Assembly: GCF_008710095.1 (NCBI RefSeq)
Contig: NZ_VYKJ01000010.1
Span: 1-64,000, forward strand
Source of the DNA: Affinibrenneria salicis
Lineage (GTDB): Bacteria > Pseudomonadota > Gammaproteobacteria > Enterobacterales > Enterobacteriaceae
Reading direction: 5' to 3'
Length of the DNA stretch: 64,000 nt
In this document: positions 30,811 through 40,096 of the stretch, piece after piece
Numbering within the stretch: position 1 is the first letter of the stretch
How the letters are laid out: each line of letters starts with the position of its first letter
Made by a program: the position numbers and the translations under genes
The notes under the pieces: generated by a model
Seen by the model: only the letters and a program-made list of their open reading frames with translations
Databases searched by the model: none
What the model was told of the DNA's origin: nothing

Positions 30811-33800
30811 TCAGGCAAGATTAAAACGTAGCGGGGCGTACAGCCAGGTTTTCGCGGCGACGATCATTTCTTCCAGCCGCGTTTCATCCAGCTCGCGCAC
30901 CACGCGCTGAATATAGTAGTCTTCGCCCTCGCCGGCCGCGCGCCAGTCGCCCTGCCACGCCTGCAGAAATTTGGCGCGCGCCTTGATTAGGGTCTCTTCA
31001 TCGGTCAACAGCTCGCCGCTCTTTTTGTCATAGCACTGCCGGAGCCATGCGCCGCCGGATTTATTGAGCAACAACAGCGGCGCATTCATTCCCTGCCGAT
31101 ACCCCTTCAGCAGCGGTATCATCTGCTCTTCGGCCTGTTGCGCCGACAAAGGAGCGAAGCGCCACGCGCTGTCCTGACGTCCATACATGCGGCTGTCCCC
31201 CGCCCGACCGGTCAGACAGAAGGCCAGGTGCTCAAGCCACAGCATTATACCGTCGGTCATGGTCAGGGTTCCCGGCCGCCAGCGCAGCAGACCGTCCGGC
31301 TGCACCTGGTTCAACCAGCCGTTCAGCCGCACGCCGCCGATCATCGAGTCCAGTTCAATCGCCTGAAGTTCGTGAGCCCGCTCGGCGCGAACGCGCTCGG
31401 CCAGCAGCGCCATATCCTCCCGCTGCCCCTGCCAGTAAAGTTCGCCGAACGCGCCATAGGGCAGATGCCCGGCGGCGCGCAGACGACGGTATAAACCTTC
31501 GGCATCGCCCTGCTCGATCAGGGTATTAAGCAGTTGCATATTAAGCTGATAACGATCCAGATTGCCGACGCTGAAAGGTTCCTCGTCCAGCAGTTCGCTG
31601 CTGTCCAGCATAAAGCGCACGCCCAGCCGCAGCTGGAAAAAAGCGCGCACCGGATGGCGATAGAAACGCTGCAAATCGTCCAGGCTGACCGCCTCACAGG
31701 GCAGCGGTTCCAGCGGCTGAATAAACCCGGGCTGCGCCTGGCCCTGCTGGCGAGCCGCGGGCAGCCACTCGCCGGCATAGCTCTGCTGCCGACCGGCGAT
31801 AAAGTTTTCCGCCGCAAACGGCATACGCGCGTGCCGGCAGCACAGATGTCGCTGCACGCGCGCCGCGCTGGTATCGATATCGCATGCGCTATCGCCGGGC
31901 AGGCAATAGCTCTGGCCGATATACTCCGTCAGTTCGCTGACCAGCACCGAGGGATAGCGCTCGCTGTTGTCCTGAATGGCGCGCCCGATATAACTGATAT
32001 ACAAATGCTGCTGCGCGGACAGCAGCGCCTCCAGAAACAGGTAACGGTCGTCATCGCGACGGCTGCGGTCGCCGCGCCGCGACTGCTGCGCCATCAGATC
32101 GAAACCCAGCGGCGGCAGAGTACGCGGATAGACGCCGTCGTTCATCCCCAGCAGACACACCGCCTTGAACGGAATGGAGCGCATCGGCATCAGGGTGCAG
32201 AAATTGATGGAACCCGCCAGAAAACGCTGACTCAGGCGTGAGCGATCCAGCCGGCGCCCCAGCTCATCACGCAACAGAGTTACCGACACCGACTGCGGAT
32301 AGTCGGCCGACAGCGCCGCGTCAATCATCTGTCGCCACTGCTCTTCGATCAGCACCAGCGCGATTTCGGTGTCATTATCCGCATCAAAAAAAGTGTCCAG
32401 CAGTTGGCGGCACAGCGGCAGCCAGTCGGCCAGCGGACGCGCCTCGCTCAGCAACTGGCGCCACGTGCGCAACTGCATCAGCAGTTCGGCCAACTGCCCG
32501 GCCAGTTCCGCAATCAGCCCGCTGGATTCATCATAAGGCAGTACTCCCTGCCAGTCGCCGGCCTGACTGTCCATCGCGTAACCGAGCAACATGCGGGTCA
32601 GGCCAAAGCGCCAGGTGTGCTGACCGGTGGCGGGCAACATCAGCTCGCGCACATTATCGTCGTCCAGCCCCCAGCGAATGCCCGACTCCGCCACCCACAG
32701 GCGCAGACGACGCAGCCCCTCTTCCTGAATGCCAAAGCGCGCGGCCAGCGCCGGCACCTCCAGCAGCGCCAGCACCTGCTCGGCGGTAAAACGGCTGTCC
32801 GGCAGGCTGAGCAACGTGATCACCGCCTGCAGCGCGGGATGAGCATGACGCGCGCGCTGATCGGAGATGGCGAAAGGCAGATAGCGTTCCGGCGGCGCAT
32901 TGCTGAACACCGCCTGGATAAAGGGTGTATAGCTGTCGATATCCGCCATCATGACGATGATATCGCGCGGCGTCAGCGTCGGATCGTCGGCCAGCATGGC
33001 CAGCAGCCGGTCGTGCAGGATCTCCACCTCGCGCTGCGGACTGTGGCAGGCATGCAGCTCTATCGAACGATCGTCCGGATCCAACGGCGATTTCATCCTG
33101 CTATGATCCAGCATGGTTTTATCGGTGCCGATCACGCTGCGATCGTTGAGTTCCAGGATATCGCGCTGCACCGCGTGCAGCAGGCAGTCATCCTCGATAT
33201 CCACGAACGCATCTACTTCCTGTACGTTCTCCAGTTGGGCCAGCAGATACAGATGATCGCGCCCGAGTTTGCCCCACGAAGCGAGCAGCGGGTTGCTGAT
33301 TTGCTGTTCGCCCTGCGCGTCAAACAGCGTTTCGGCCTGCTCGGGGACGCGAAACAGCGCGCGCCGCTCATCCGCATGGTCCGGCGCGCGGGCATGCAGA
33401 CGCCGCTGGCGGCTTTGCAGCCGGGCCAGGAAGGCGCGGTCCTGAATATCGCTCCAGTAGTCGCGGCAGGGATTAGTGAACAACAGATGAATGTCGATAT
33501 GCTGACCCAAGGCCCGCAACGCCTGAAGATAGACCGGCGGCAACGCGGAGATGCCGCAGATAAACACCCGCGGCGGCAGCCCCGGCGGACAGCTTTCGGC
33601 CTGCTCCAGCCGCTGGATAAACTGCTGGTACAGCGCGGCGTGGTGCCATTCACGCTGCCCAAGCGCCTGGCTGTATTCCAGCAGCGCGCGCCACAGAATC
33701 GACTGCCAGCGCTGCGCCTCGCCGAGCCCCTCCACCTCCTGTCCGGCCTGCCAGCGCTGCAGCCAGTCCGGCCGATAGATCAAATACTGATCGAACAGGT

Positions 33801-34197
33801 CGGCCACGCGGCCCGCCAGTTGGTGCAGCTTGCGCTTATCCTCATCGTCCTGCAGATAATACTGCAATGACGAAAACGCCGGCTGTTCCAGCTGGTCAGG
33901 CAATAGCCTCATCAGTTTCCACGTCATCGCCTCCTTGCTGAACGCGCTTTCTTCCGGCAGATCGGGCAACAGGCGGCGACACATGTCCCACAGGAACACC
34001 CCAGGCAGCGGAAAATCGATATTGGCGGCAATGCCGAAATGGCCGGCCAGCTCCATCTGCAGCCACTGCGCCATGCCCGGGCTCTGCACCAGCACCACTT
34101 CAGGCTGGAACGGCTCGCGCAGCGGCTCGCGTTCAATCAGCGCCGCCGCGATCAGTTTTAATACCTCAAGCTGATTGGAATGATAAACCGTGAACAT
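30811..34197 (-). CDS. recC: Exonuclease V (RecBCD) subunit RecC
   Basis: Chi-recognition and scaffold subunit of RecBCD. The 1128 residues agree with E. coli RecC (1122). The N-terminus MFTVYHSNQLEVLK and the internal SPGMAQWLQMELAGHFGIAA and LMPMRSIPFKAVCLLGMNDG segments are characteristic. The inactive nuclease-like C-terminal domain is present. About 120 bases separate it from ptrA. Upstream, in place of the tight ppdC-recC junction of E. coli, there is a 378-base gap. Confidence 0.96.
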   Translation of the reverse strand: MFTVYHSNQLEVLKLIAAALIEREPLREPFQPEVVLVQSPGMAQWLQMELAGHFGIAANIDFPLPGVFLWDMCRRLLPDLPEESAFSKEAMTWKLMRLLPDQLEQPAFSSLQYYLQDDEDKRKLHQLAGRVADLFDQYLIYRPDWLQRWQAGQEVEGLGEAQRWQSILWRALLEYSQALGQREWHHAALYQQFIQRLEQAESCPPGLPPRVFICGISALPPVYLQALRALGQHIDIHLLFTNPCRDYWSDIQDRAFLARLQSRQRRLHARAPDHADERRALFRVPEQAETLFDAQGEQQISNPLLASWGKLGRDHLYLLAQLENVQEVDAFVDIEDDCLLHAVQRDILELNDRSVIGTDKTMLDHSRMKSPLDPDDRSIELHACHSPQREVEILHDRLLAMLADDPTLTPRDIIVMMADIDSYTPFIQAVFSNAPPERYLPFAISDQRARHAHPALQAVITLLSLPDSRFTAEQVLALLEVPALAARFGIQEEGLRRLRLWVAESGIRWGLDDDNVRELMLPATGQHTWRFGLTRMLLGYAMDSQAGDWQGVLPYDESSGLIAELAGQLAELLMQLRTWRQLLSEARPLADWLPLCRQLLDTFFDADNDTEIALVLIEEQWRQMIDAALSADYPQSVSVTLLRDELGRRLDRSRLSQRFLAGSINFCTLMPMRSIPFKAVCLLGMNDGVYPRTLPPLGFDLMAQQSRRGDRSRRDDDRYLFLEALLSAQQHLYISYIGRAIQDNSERYPSVLVSELTEYIGQSYCLPGDSACDIDTSAARVQRHLCCRHARMPFAAENFIAGRQQSYAGEWLPAARQQGQAQPGFIQPLEPLPCEAVSLDDLQRFYRHPVRAFFQLRLGVRFMLDSSELLDEEPFSVGNLDRYQLNMQLLNTLIEQGDAEGLYRRLRAAGHLPYGAFGELYWQGQREDMALLAERVRAERAHELQAIELDSMIGGVRLNGWLNQVQPDGLLRWRPGTLTMTDGIMLWLEHLAFCLTGRAGDSRMYGRQDSAWRFAPLSAQQAEEQMIPLLKGYRQGMNAPLLLLNKSGGAWLRQCYDKKSGELLTDEETLIKARAKFLQAWQGDWRAAGEGEDYYIQRVVRELDETRLEEMIVAAKTWLYAPLRFNLA

Positions 34198-34575
34198 CCT
34201 GGCTCCTGTGTTGCCCGCAATAGCTCATGCCTGACCGGGGAAAAGAAATTAAGTATACCCGCTGTCTGATACGTTGCGGGACGCGCGCGCTCAATAAGCC
34301 GGCGCATCGCCAGTGCTCTGTGAGCGGCAGCTTCAATCGGCAAGGCTCATGGGGAAACGCCGGGTAACAAACCAGCCCAGCCGACCCGTAATCTGAAGTG
34401 CGATAACTATCAATAACCTAATTCAGGCATGTTACAACAAGGTGGCATTGTCTCGCCTTCCCCGAACGCTGGCTCAGCCCCATAACCGGGCTGAACGATA
34501 AACCGATCGACTGCCGATTTGACGATCTGCGCGCTGAAGTACGGACGGCGTTCTCCCGACGGTATCGCTCGCCCC
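34198..34575. other. Intergenic region recC-ppdC
   Basis: This 378-base region separates the ppdC stop from the recC start on the minus strand. It has a small hairpin around 34468-34493 (GCTCAGCCC / GGGCTGAAC) that could end the ppd transcript. Otherwise nothing gene-like was recognised. A recC promoter is expected here but no strong match was found. Confidence 0.4.
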
Positions 34576-35154
34576 TCAGCGCAGAGGGCAAAACCAGCGC
34601 GCCAGTTCAGCCTGAGCGCGCGCGGGGGTGTGAACCCTCACCTTTACCCGTACGCAGTTATTTTCAACGGGCTGCGTCGTCTGGCTCACCCGCCAGCCGT
34701 TCTGGCGCTGGAAAGCGCTCAACAACGTATCTACGCCGGCGGGCCAGACCTCCAGCGCCTGATGCGCCAGCCGCCATGCCTGATGCATTTGCCCGCTGCG
34801 GGCAAATGCCTGCTGCACAGCCTGATGATATTGTAATAATCCGGCAAGCGATAGCGAGAACAGCAAAGCGGCTATCAGTGTCTCCGTCAGGCTAAAACCG
34901 GTCTGGCGTCGTGGGCGGAAAAACACCGGGTGAGCGGGCGGTTGACGAGGTTGATTATCAGGGATAGGGCTGCAAGAGATCGTAGCGGCGTAAGCCGCCG
35001 ATAAATAGGTCGGACGCTTATTTGAACAACGCATGCGGCCAGCCAACGGATGGGGCGCCGCATGCGCGCCATGATGGCCCGTCGCCGCGCCCGGTGCGGA
35101 TATCTCAGACTCACCGGCGGCGCTATCGGCAACTGCGTTAGTCGTCATTCTCAC
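34576..35154 (-). CDS. ppdC: Prepilin peptidase-dependent protein PpdC-like, abnormal N-terminus
   Basis: A type IV pilin-like protein: the prepilin motif TGFSLTETLIAALLF is followed by a hydrophobic helix and a small C-terminal domain with a Cys pair (ENNCVRV, RWFCPLR). The frame from the GTG at 35154 has an excellent AGGAAGG site, but it adds a leader of over 70 residues rich in Ala, Pro and His before the prepilin cleavage site, far longer than normal. That leader derives partly from the 137-bp repeat. A GTG at 34926 would give a short normal leader but lacks a ribosome site. Whether a functional pseudopilin is made is doubtful. Confidence 0.6.
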   Translation of the reverse strand: MRMTTNAVADSAAGESEISAPGAATGHHGAHAAPHPLAGRMRCSNKRPTYLSAAYAATISCSPIPDNQPRQPPAHPVFFRPRRQTGFSLTETLIAALLFSLSLAGLLQYHQAVQQAFARSGQMHQAWRLAHQALEVWPAGVDTLLSAFQRQNGWRVSQTTQPVENNCVRVKVRVHTPARAQAELARWFCPLR

Positions 35155-35493
35155 AAAGCCCTTCCTCCCTGAGCGGACAAAAATCCAGCCATCCCTGCGC
35201 CAGCATTCGCAGCGCTCCTTCGGTTGATCAGGGGGGATATCTCAGACTCGCCGGCGGCGCTATCGGCAACTGCGTTAGTCGTCATTCTCACAAAGCCCCT
35301 CCTCCCTGAGCGGACAAAAATCCAGCCATTCCTGCGCCAGCATTCGCAGCGCTCCTTCGGTTGAACAGGGGGGATATCTCAGACTCGCCGGCGGGGTTGT
35401 CGGCAACTGCGTTAGTCGTCATTCTCACAAAGCCCCTCCTCCCTGAGCGGACAAAAATCCAGCCATCCCTGCGCCAGCATTCGCAGCGCTCCG
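35098..35493. repeat. 137-bp tandem repeat, about 2.9 copies, across the ygdB-ppdC junction
   Basis: Three near-identical units start at 35098, 35235 and 35372, with an exact 137-base period (for example CGTCATTC at 35143, 35280 and 35417). The rightmost copy is the genuine 3' end of ygdB and breaks off at about 35493, where the gene continues with unique sequence. Each unit contains the last codons and stop of ygdB plus the ribosome-binding site and GTG start of the next gene. Few bases differ between copies, so the duplication is recent or is homogenised. Because 137 is not a multiple of three, reading frames shift between copies. Confidence 0.95.
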
Positions 35494-35909
35494 TCGGCGG
35501 CAGGGACGTTATCGACGCGGCCTGGCGCGCCGGCGAAGACATCGGCCACGTCATCGGCAGGCCCGGGCATCCGGGCGCGCTGATACAGCCTTAGCGAACG
35601 CGCCTCGCCGGGCAATTGCCCTTCGCCGCGCAGCACAACGTCTTCGTCCGCGCGCCCGGTCATCAGCAGGCAGGCCGTCAGGCCGTCCCGCGAGAACTGG
35701 CGGCACTGCCACCCCTCATGCCGCGGCCAATCGAGACTTGCGCCCCAGCTAAGCGACGACAGCGCCTGATTAAAGGCGCGCAGATAGCGATGTTCATCGT
35801 TGCCCAGCCGCACGGCGGCATCAAGCTGCTGGCGCAGCCCGCCAACCAACAGCAGACCGACAACCAGCAATAGCATCACCATCGCCAGCGTGGCGCCGCC
35901 CGCCTGCAT
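35412..35909 (-). CDS. ygdB: DUF2509 family pseudopilin-operon protein YgdB
   Basis: YgdB lies between ppdB and ppdC in enterobacteria; it has one N-terminal membrane helix (LAMVMLLLVVGLLLVGGL) and is thought to belong to a type IV pilus-like assembly, though its role is unproven. The C-terminus, GWLDFCPLREEGLCENDD, resembles E. coli YgdB (SDFCPLKERALC). At 165 residues it is longer than in E. coli (135). I start at MQAGGATLAMV, just after the ppdB stop; an ATG at 35951 would add 14 residues and overlap ppdB. The 3' end is part of the 137-bp tandem repeat. Confidence 0.82.
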   Translation of the reverse strand: MQAGGATLAMVMLLLVVGLLLVGGLRQQLDAAVRLGNDEHRYLRAFNQALSSLSWGASLDWPRHEGWQCRQFSRDGLTACLLMTGRADEDVVLRGEGQLPGEARSLRLYQRARMPGPADDVADVFAGAPGRVDNVPAADGALRMLAQGWLDFCPLREEGLCENDD

Positions 35910-35923
35910 GCGATCGGTACGCC

Positions 35924-36508
35924 TCACTGGTTGCGCCCGCGCATCAGCCAACGCAGCGATCGACGCACGGCGGGCTTTTTCGCCCAGTGACCCGCTATAT
36001 GCAACTCATACAGCGTGCCGCCCGACTGATGGCCCAGCGCCTGAATGCGCAACGCGGTCACCGCCACCTCCTGCGGATCGAGCAGCTTTTCCCAGCGGTT
36101 GCCCTGACAATGACCGACGCCGCGCTGTACTTCAAGCGCCTGCCGACGCAGGCGGTAGCCGAAGGTTTCTGGCTCGCTGTGGTCGTTCGCCTCCCACGCG
36201 CCATTGCGGTTCAGATCCCAGCTTGCAATAAAACAGCTATGCGCCGCTTCCCCTTCCGCCTGGCCGATAAACAGCGCGCGGCCCGCGCAGCGGCTGCCGG
36301 CGCAAAAACCGGCGCGCCGGATATCCTTTTCCATACTGAACGCCACCTGATTGAACAGCTGTTCCAGCCTGAAATAGTGCGCGCTGCTCTGACTCTGGCT
36401 GCGCAACAGCGGGTAAAGCTGCGCCGCCGCCAGCAGTATCACACCCCCGAGGCTAAGCGCCAGCAGCGTTTCCGGCAGGGTGAACCCGGCAGAGCCCGCT
36501 ATTCGCAT
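35924..36508 (-). CDS. ppdB: Prepilin peptidase-dependent protein B
   Basis: Pseudopilin-like protein, 194 residues, with a short leader and cleavage motif AGFTLPETLLALSLGG starting at residue 7, a hydrophobic helix and a globular part with several Cys residues (GFCAGSRCAG, HSCF, GHCQGN). It overlaps ppdA by 10 bases at its start. It is likely processed by the PilD/GspO-type prepilin peptidase; the peptidase gene is not in the window. Confidence 0.88.
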   Translation of the reverse strand: MRIAGSAGFTLPETLLALSLGGVILLAAAQLYPLLRSQSQSSAHYFRLEQLFNQVAFSMEKDIRRAGFCAGSRCAGRALFIGQAEGEAAHSCFIASWDLNRNGAWEANDHSEPETFGYRLRRQALEVQRGVGHCQGNRWEKLLDPQEVAVTALRIQALGHQSGGTLYELHIAGHWAKKPAVRRSLRWLMRGRNQ

Positions 36509-36996
36509 CGCGGCAACGCCAGTATTGCCTGCCGTTCGCTACACAGGCGCAGACGCCCGCGAACGGAGATCACCAGCCGAATACGGCCGGCCGGATTAGC
36601 CAGCGTCAGATGCCCCGGCTGCGCTGCATTGCGCAAGCCATAAAAATCGAACCTACGGGCGGTATACTCCGCCAGCTCGATGCGACGGTCATCCGGCATG
36701 AAGACCCGCGCGCCGCCGGCGGATGGACAGCCGCCCGCCGGCGAAAACCCCGTCACCAGGCACCAGCCGGACCCGGCGTGAATGACCCAAAGCGTGCGGT
36801 TGTGATTGTGCCAGCGGGCGCCGGCCTGCGCCCGAGTCAGAAAATCAAGTAACTGACGGGCATGCTGCTCCAGCCGCAAGGCTTGCAAATACGCGTGACC
36901 GCTCCGCAAACCGCCGCCCGCCATCAACGCCACCAGCATTATCGCCATCAGTAACTCCGGCAGGGTAAAACCCTGCTGACGCATTAATTTTTTCAT
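36499..36996 (-). CDS. ppdA: Prepilin peptidase-dependent protein A
   Basis: Pseudopilin-like, 165 residues; the leader MKKLMRQQ is followed by the cleavage motif GFTLPELLMAIMLVALM and a hydrophobic helix. Homology is of the GspH/FimT type. I chose MKKLMRQQ over a 23-codon extension because it gives a canonical short basic leader. First gene of the ppdA-ppdB-ygdB-ppdC group. Confidence 0.87.
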   Translation of the reverse strand: MKKLMRQQGFTLPELLMAIMLVALMAGGGLRSGHAYLQALRLEQHARQLLDFLTRAQAGARWHNHNRTLWVIHAGSGWCLVTGFSPAGGCPSAGGARVFMPDDRRIELAEYTARRFDFYGLRNAAQPGHLTLANPAGRIRLVISVRGRLRLCSERQAILALPRCE

Positions 36997-37353
36997 GGCG
37001 CTGACTATAGCGCTCAGGCGGTGAAACGACAGAAGCGGTCGCCAACGCCGCGCGGAACTGCGCAATGTTTTATGGTTGAATGGCGAGAATACAGCGAATT
37101 TTTCCGGCGGAGTTCAGAAAACGGCGACCTGGGCAACGAACCAGCGGAGGAGGATGCCAACGGCAGAGACAAGACAGGCGGCGAGAGGAACGCCGATAAC
37201 GGGCGCCTCCCCCGGCCGCTCAGGCCGCTAAATCCGGAGAGGCGATACCGTCAAAACCGGCATCAACGCGGGCCGCAAACCCGGCTCAGCGAGGCAAGTC
37301 GCCGGGTGATAACGCGAGCCCGCACACGGCAGGAAGTCCGGCGGGTGGCGCAA
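36997..37353. other. Intergenic region between the lipoprotein gene and ppdA
   Basis: This GC-rich 357-base gap holds an inverted repeat around 37203-37243 (CGCCTC ... GAGGCG), which could be a terminator stem for the lipoprotein gene though it lacks a T run. An open frame on the plus strand crosses it but looks like a GC-skew artefact. A ppdA promoter should lie here but was not identified. Confidence 0.35.
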
Positions 37354-38082
37354 TCAATGATTGGGGGACGCGGCCATCACGGCCAGACCGACCGGCACGA
37401 TAATAATGTCGCCAGCCAGCGTCAACGGCGTGGAAATCGCATTTCCCACCAGATTCAGCGCACTGAAAGAGGTTTCCATTTCATTGGTATAAAACTCAAT
37501 TTTATAGCTCTGGCTAAAAGTTTCCGGCTGCTGTAAGTCTGACTTGATTCTGCGCTTATCGATAAATACGCCGCTAATTTCAATATATTTGTAATAACTT
37601 TTCTTGCCATCGCTGAAACCCAGCCTGCTGATTTCAGCAATCTCGTCCGGTGTGAACTGGCGTTTATCTTTCTCGATTTTTATCAACACCGCGTCGCTAA
37701 AAGCGCCGTCGGTTTGCGCATCGGTTTTCCTGGTTAACTCAAACTGCAGCGCATCGGCAGAGTAACCGGAGACAAAGTGATATTTCTGCATATATTTGTC
37801 GAGCGGCTCCAGCGCGTCCGCCCCTTTAGTCAGAAAATAAATATATTTCTCGCCGCTAAAACCGATACCGTCGGCAGGAAGAGCCACCTTATTGTCGCCC
37901 GCCCCCTCTGAGGAGATTTTTAGATCGTGCCAGCGAAACGAGGCCACGACATTGTCAGTAAAAACGACTTTCTTAACGTACTTCTTTTCGTTAACGGGAT
38001 TTGTCTGCCATTGATAAAGCGTACAGCCGGTCAACATCAGCAAGGAAAGGAGCATTGAGACAACGATCGTTATGGATTTCAT
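37354..38082 (-). CDS. Putative lipoprotein of unknown function
   Basis: Not recognised. The 242-residue product starts MKSITIVVSMLLSLLMLTGC, a textbook lipoprotein signal with lipobox LTGC (modified Cys 20). Asp at +2 of the mature protein is absent (Thr instead), suggesting outer membrane sorting. The mature part is hydrophilic, Lys-rich and ends with a hydrophobic stretch (LAGDIIIVPVGLAVMAAS). Base composition is A/T richer than in neighbouring genes. Located between ppdA and thyA, which are adjacent in E. coli, so it is probably an acquired gene. A ten-codon in-frame extension upstream is unlikely. Confidence 0.8.
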   Translation of the reverse strand: MKSITIVVSMLLSLLMLTGCTLYQWQTNPVNEKKYVKKVVFTDNVVASFRWHDLKISSEGAGDNKVALPADGIGFSGEKYIYFLTKGADALEPLDKYMQKYHFVSGYSADALQFELTRKTDAQTDGAFSDAVLIKIEKDKRQFTPDEIAEISRLGFSDGKKSYYKYIEISGVFIDKRRIKSDLQQPETFSQSYKIEFYTNEMETSFSALNLVGNAISTPLTLAGDIIIVPVGLAVMAASPNH

Positions 38083-38167
38083 GAACAAGTTCTCTATATT
38101 CCCAGGAAACAACGTTTGAAGCGCTTTTCAACGGCCGTTCCACGCGCGCAGGCCGATAAAAAACGAC

Positions 38168-38197
38168 GCGCCCGGCATTTTTATTGATGCCGGGCGC
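38168..38197 (-). terminator. Rho-independent terminator of thyA
   Basis: A perfect 10-bp stem (GCGCCCGGCA / TGCCGGGCGC) with a 10-base loop is followed on the minus strand by GTCGTTTTTT. It begins nine bases past the thyA stop. Confidence 0.9.
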
Positions 38198-38205
38198 AAC
38201 AGGTG

Positions 38206-39000
38206 TTAAATCGCCACCGGCGCTTTAATCGCCGGATGCGGATCGTAGCCTTCGATATCGAAATCTTCAAAGCGATAATCGAACAGCGACGCCGGACGGC
38301 GTTTAATCACCAGTTTCGGCAACGCGCGCGGCGTGCGGCTCAGCTGCAGCCGGGTCTGTTCCAGATGGTTGCTGTACAGGTGCGTATCGCCGCCGGTCCA
38401 GACAAAATCGCCCACCTGCAAATCGCACTGCTGCGCCATCATATGCACTAGCAGCGCATAGCTGGCGATATTAAACGGCAGACCGAGGAAGATATCGCAG
38501 GAGCGCTGGTAAAGCTGACAGGACAGCTTGCCGTCGGCCACGTAGAACTGGAAAAACGCGTGGCAGGGAGCCAGCGCCATTTGATCCAGTTCGCCCACGT
38601 TCCAGGCGGAAACGATGATGCGGCGCGAATTGGGGTCCTGTTTGAGCTGCTGCAGCACCGTCGCCAGTTGGTCGATCTGACGGCCGTCCGCCGCGCCCCA
38701 GGCGCGCCATTGCTTACCGTATACCGGTCCCAGATCGCCGTTCTCATCCGCCCATTCATCCCAGATGCTGACCTTGTTCTCATGCAGATAAGCGATATTG
38801 GTATCGCCCTGCAGAAACCACAGCAACTCATGAATAATGGAGCGCAGATGGCAGCGTTTAGTGGTCACCAGCGGAAAACCTTCCTGCAAATTGAAACGCA
38901 TCTGATGGCCGAAGATGGACAGGGTTCCGGTGCCGGTGCGGTCGTCTTTCGGCGTGCCCTCTGTCAGCACTTTTTTCATCAGGTCCAGATACTGTTTCAT
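38206..39000 (-). CDS. thyA: Thymidylate synthase
   Basis: Methylates dUMP to dTMP with methylene-tetrahydrofolate. The 264 residues equal E. coli ThyA. The nucleophile Cys is in [13 protein letters not shown], preceded by the phosphate-binding RR pair ([10 protein letters not shown]) and followed by [18 protein letters not shown]. It lies 53 bases downstream of lgt in the same direction, the standard lgt-thyA pair. Confidence 0.98.
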   Translation of the reverse strand: MKQYLDLMKKVLTEGTPKDDRTGTGTLSIFGHQMRFNLQEGFPLVTTKRCHLRSIIHELLWFLQGDTNIAYLHENKVSIWDEWADENGDLGPVYGKQWRAWGAADGRQIDQLATVLQQLKQDPNSRRIIVSAWNVGELDQMALAPCHAFFQFYVADGKLSCQLYQRSCDIFLGLPFNIASYALLVHMMAQQCDLQVGDFVWTGGDTHLYSNHLEQTRLQLSRTPRALPKLVIKRRPASLFDYRFEDFDIEGYDPHPAIKAPVAI

Positions 39001-39053
39001 GACTCACTTCCTCACTACATTAATAAAATTTGTACGCCGGCCGGGTAAACCGG

Positions 39054-39920
39054 TTACCGGGCGGCGCGGGCCCTGCGCTGCGCCCAAAGCATCATTATCA
39101 CGCCGGCCAGCACCATCGGCACAGACAGAATCTGCCCCATGCTGACAAGGCCGCTGAACAGACCCAGTTGCGCATCCGGCTGGCGGAAAAACTCCACAAT
39201 AATGCGGAACAGCCCGTAACCGATCAGGAACAGGCCGGAAACGCTGCCCATCGGGCGCGGCTTACGGATAAACAGATTCAGAATAATAAACAGCGCGATC
39301 CCTTCCAGCGCCATTTCATACAGCTGCGAAGGGTGGCGCGGCAGCACGCCGTACTGATTGATAATTTCCTGCCACTGCGGGTTACCGGCCGCCAGCGCCA
39401 GGTCTTCGCTGCGCGATCCGGGAAACAGCATGGCCCACGGCGTATCCGTCGTGACCCGGCCCCACAGTTCGCCGTTGATGAAATTGCCCAGCCGTCCGGC
39501 GGCCAGGCCAAAGGGGATCAGCGGCGCGATAAAGTCAGAGACCTGAAAGAAATGACGCCGGGTACGGTGAGCGAACCACAGCATGACGCAGATCACCCCA
39601 ACCAGACCGCCGTGGAAGGACATGCCGCCGTCCCACACCCGAAACAGATAGAGCGGGTCGTCAAGGAAAGAGGGAAAAGCGTAGAACAATACATAACCGA
39701 TACGCCCGCCAAGGAACACGCCCAGAAACCCCATATACAGCAGGTTCTCCACTTCCTCTTTTTTCCAGCCGCTGCCCGGCTTGTTGGCACGGCGCACCGC
39801 CAGCCACATAGCGAAGACAAAACCGACCAGATACATCAGCCCGTACCAGTGCAGGGCCACCGGACCAATGGAAAATATCACGGGATCAAACCGGGGAAAT
39901 GCCAGATAGCTCGTCGTCAT
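39054..39920 (-). CDS. lgt: Prolipoprotein diacylglyceryl transferase
   Basis: Inner membrane enzyme that adds diacylglycerol to the lipobox Cys of prolipoproteins (for example the RcsF, NlpD, MltC and YgdR encoded here). Seven membrane helices are predicted. The Lgt signature [18 protein letters not shown] is present, as are YGLMYLVGF and HGGLVGV. The 288 residues fit the family (291 in E. coli). Confidence 0.97.
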   Translation of the reverse strand: MTTSYLAFPRFDPVIFSIGPVALHWYGLMYLVGFVFAMWLAVRRANKPGSGWKKEEVENLLYMGFLGVFLGGRIGYVLFYAFPSFLDDPLYLFRVWDGGMSFHGGLVGVICVMLWFAHRTRRHFFQVSDFIAPLIPFGLAAGRLGNFINGELWGRVTTDTPWAMLFPGSRSEDLALAAGNPQWQEIINQYGVLPRHPSQLYEMALEGIALFIILNLFIRKPRPMGSVSGLFLIGYGLFRIIVEFFRQPDAQLGLFSGLVSMGQILSVPMVLAGVIMMLWAQRRARAAR

Positions 39921-40096
39921 CGATCACCACATTTATCATCTATTTCCCTTGTTCAGGGGGATTAACACGCTGATACGCAGCCATTAGCCGAACTGCGCAG
40001 CCAGCGAGGGCTGGCGCATAATAGCATAGCGCGGCAGGCGGGGGAGGCAATCGGACAGGAAAATTCGTACACGCCATACGGCCTGCGGCCTTAGCG

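Noticed and set aside
35098..35493. Repeat array considered as CRISPR
   Set aside because: The units are contiguous 137-base duplications of coding sequence with no spacers.
37021..37536. Plus-strand frame of 171 codons between ppdA and the lipoprotein gene
   Set aside because: It overlaps the lipoprotein gene antisense, has Arg/Gly-rich composition typical of shadow frames and no plausible ribosome site.
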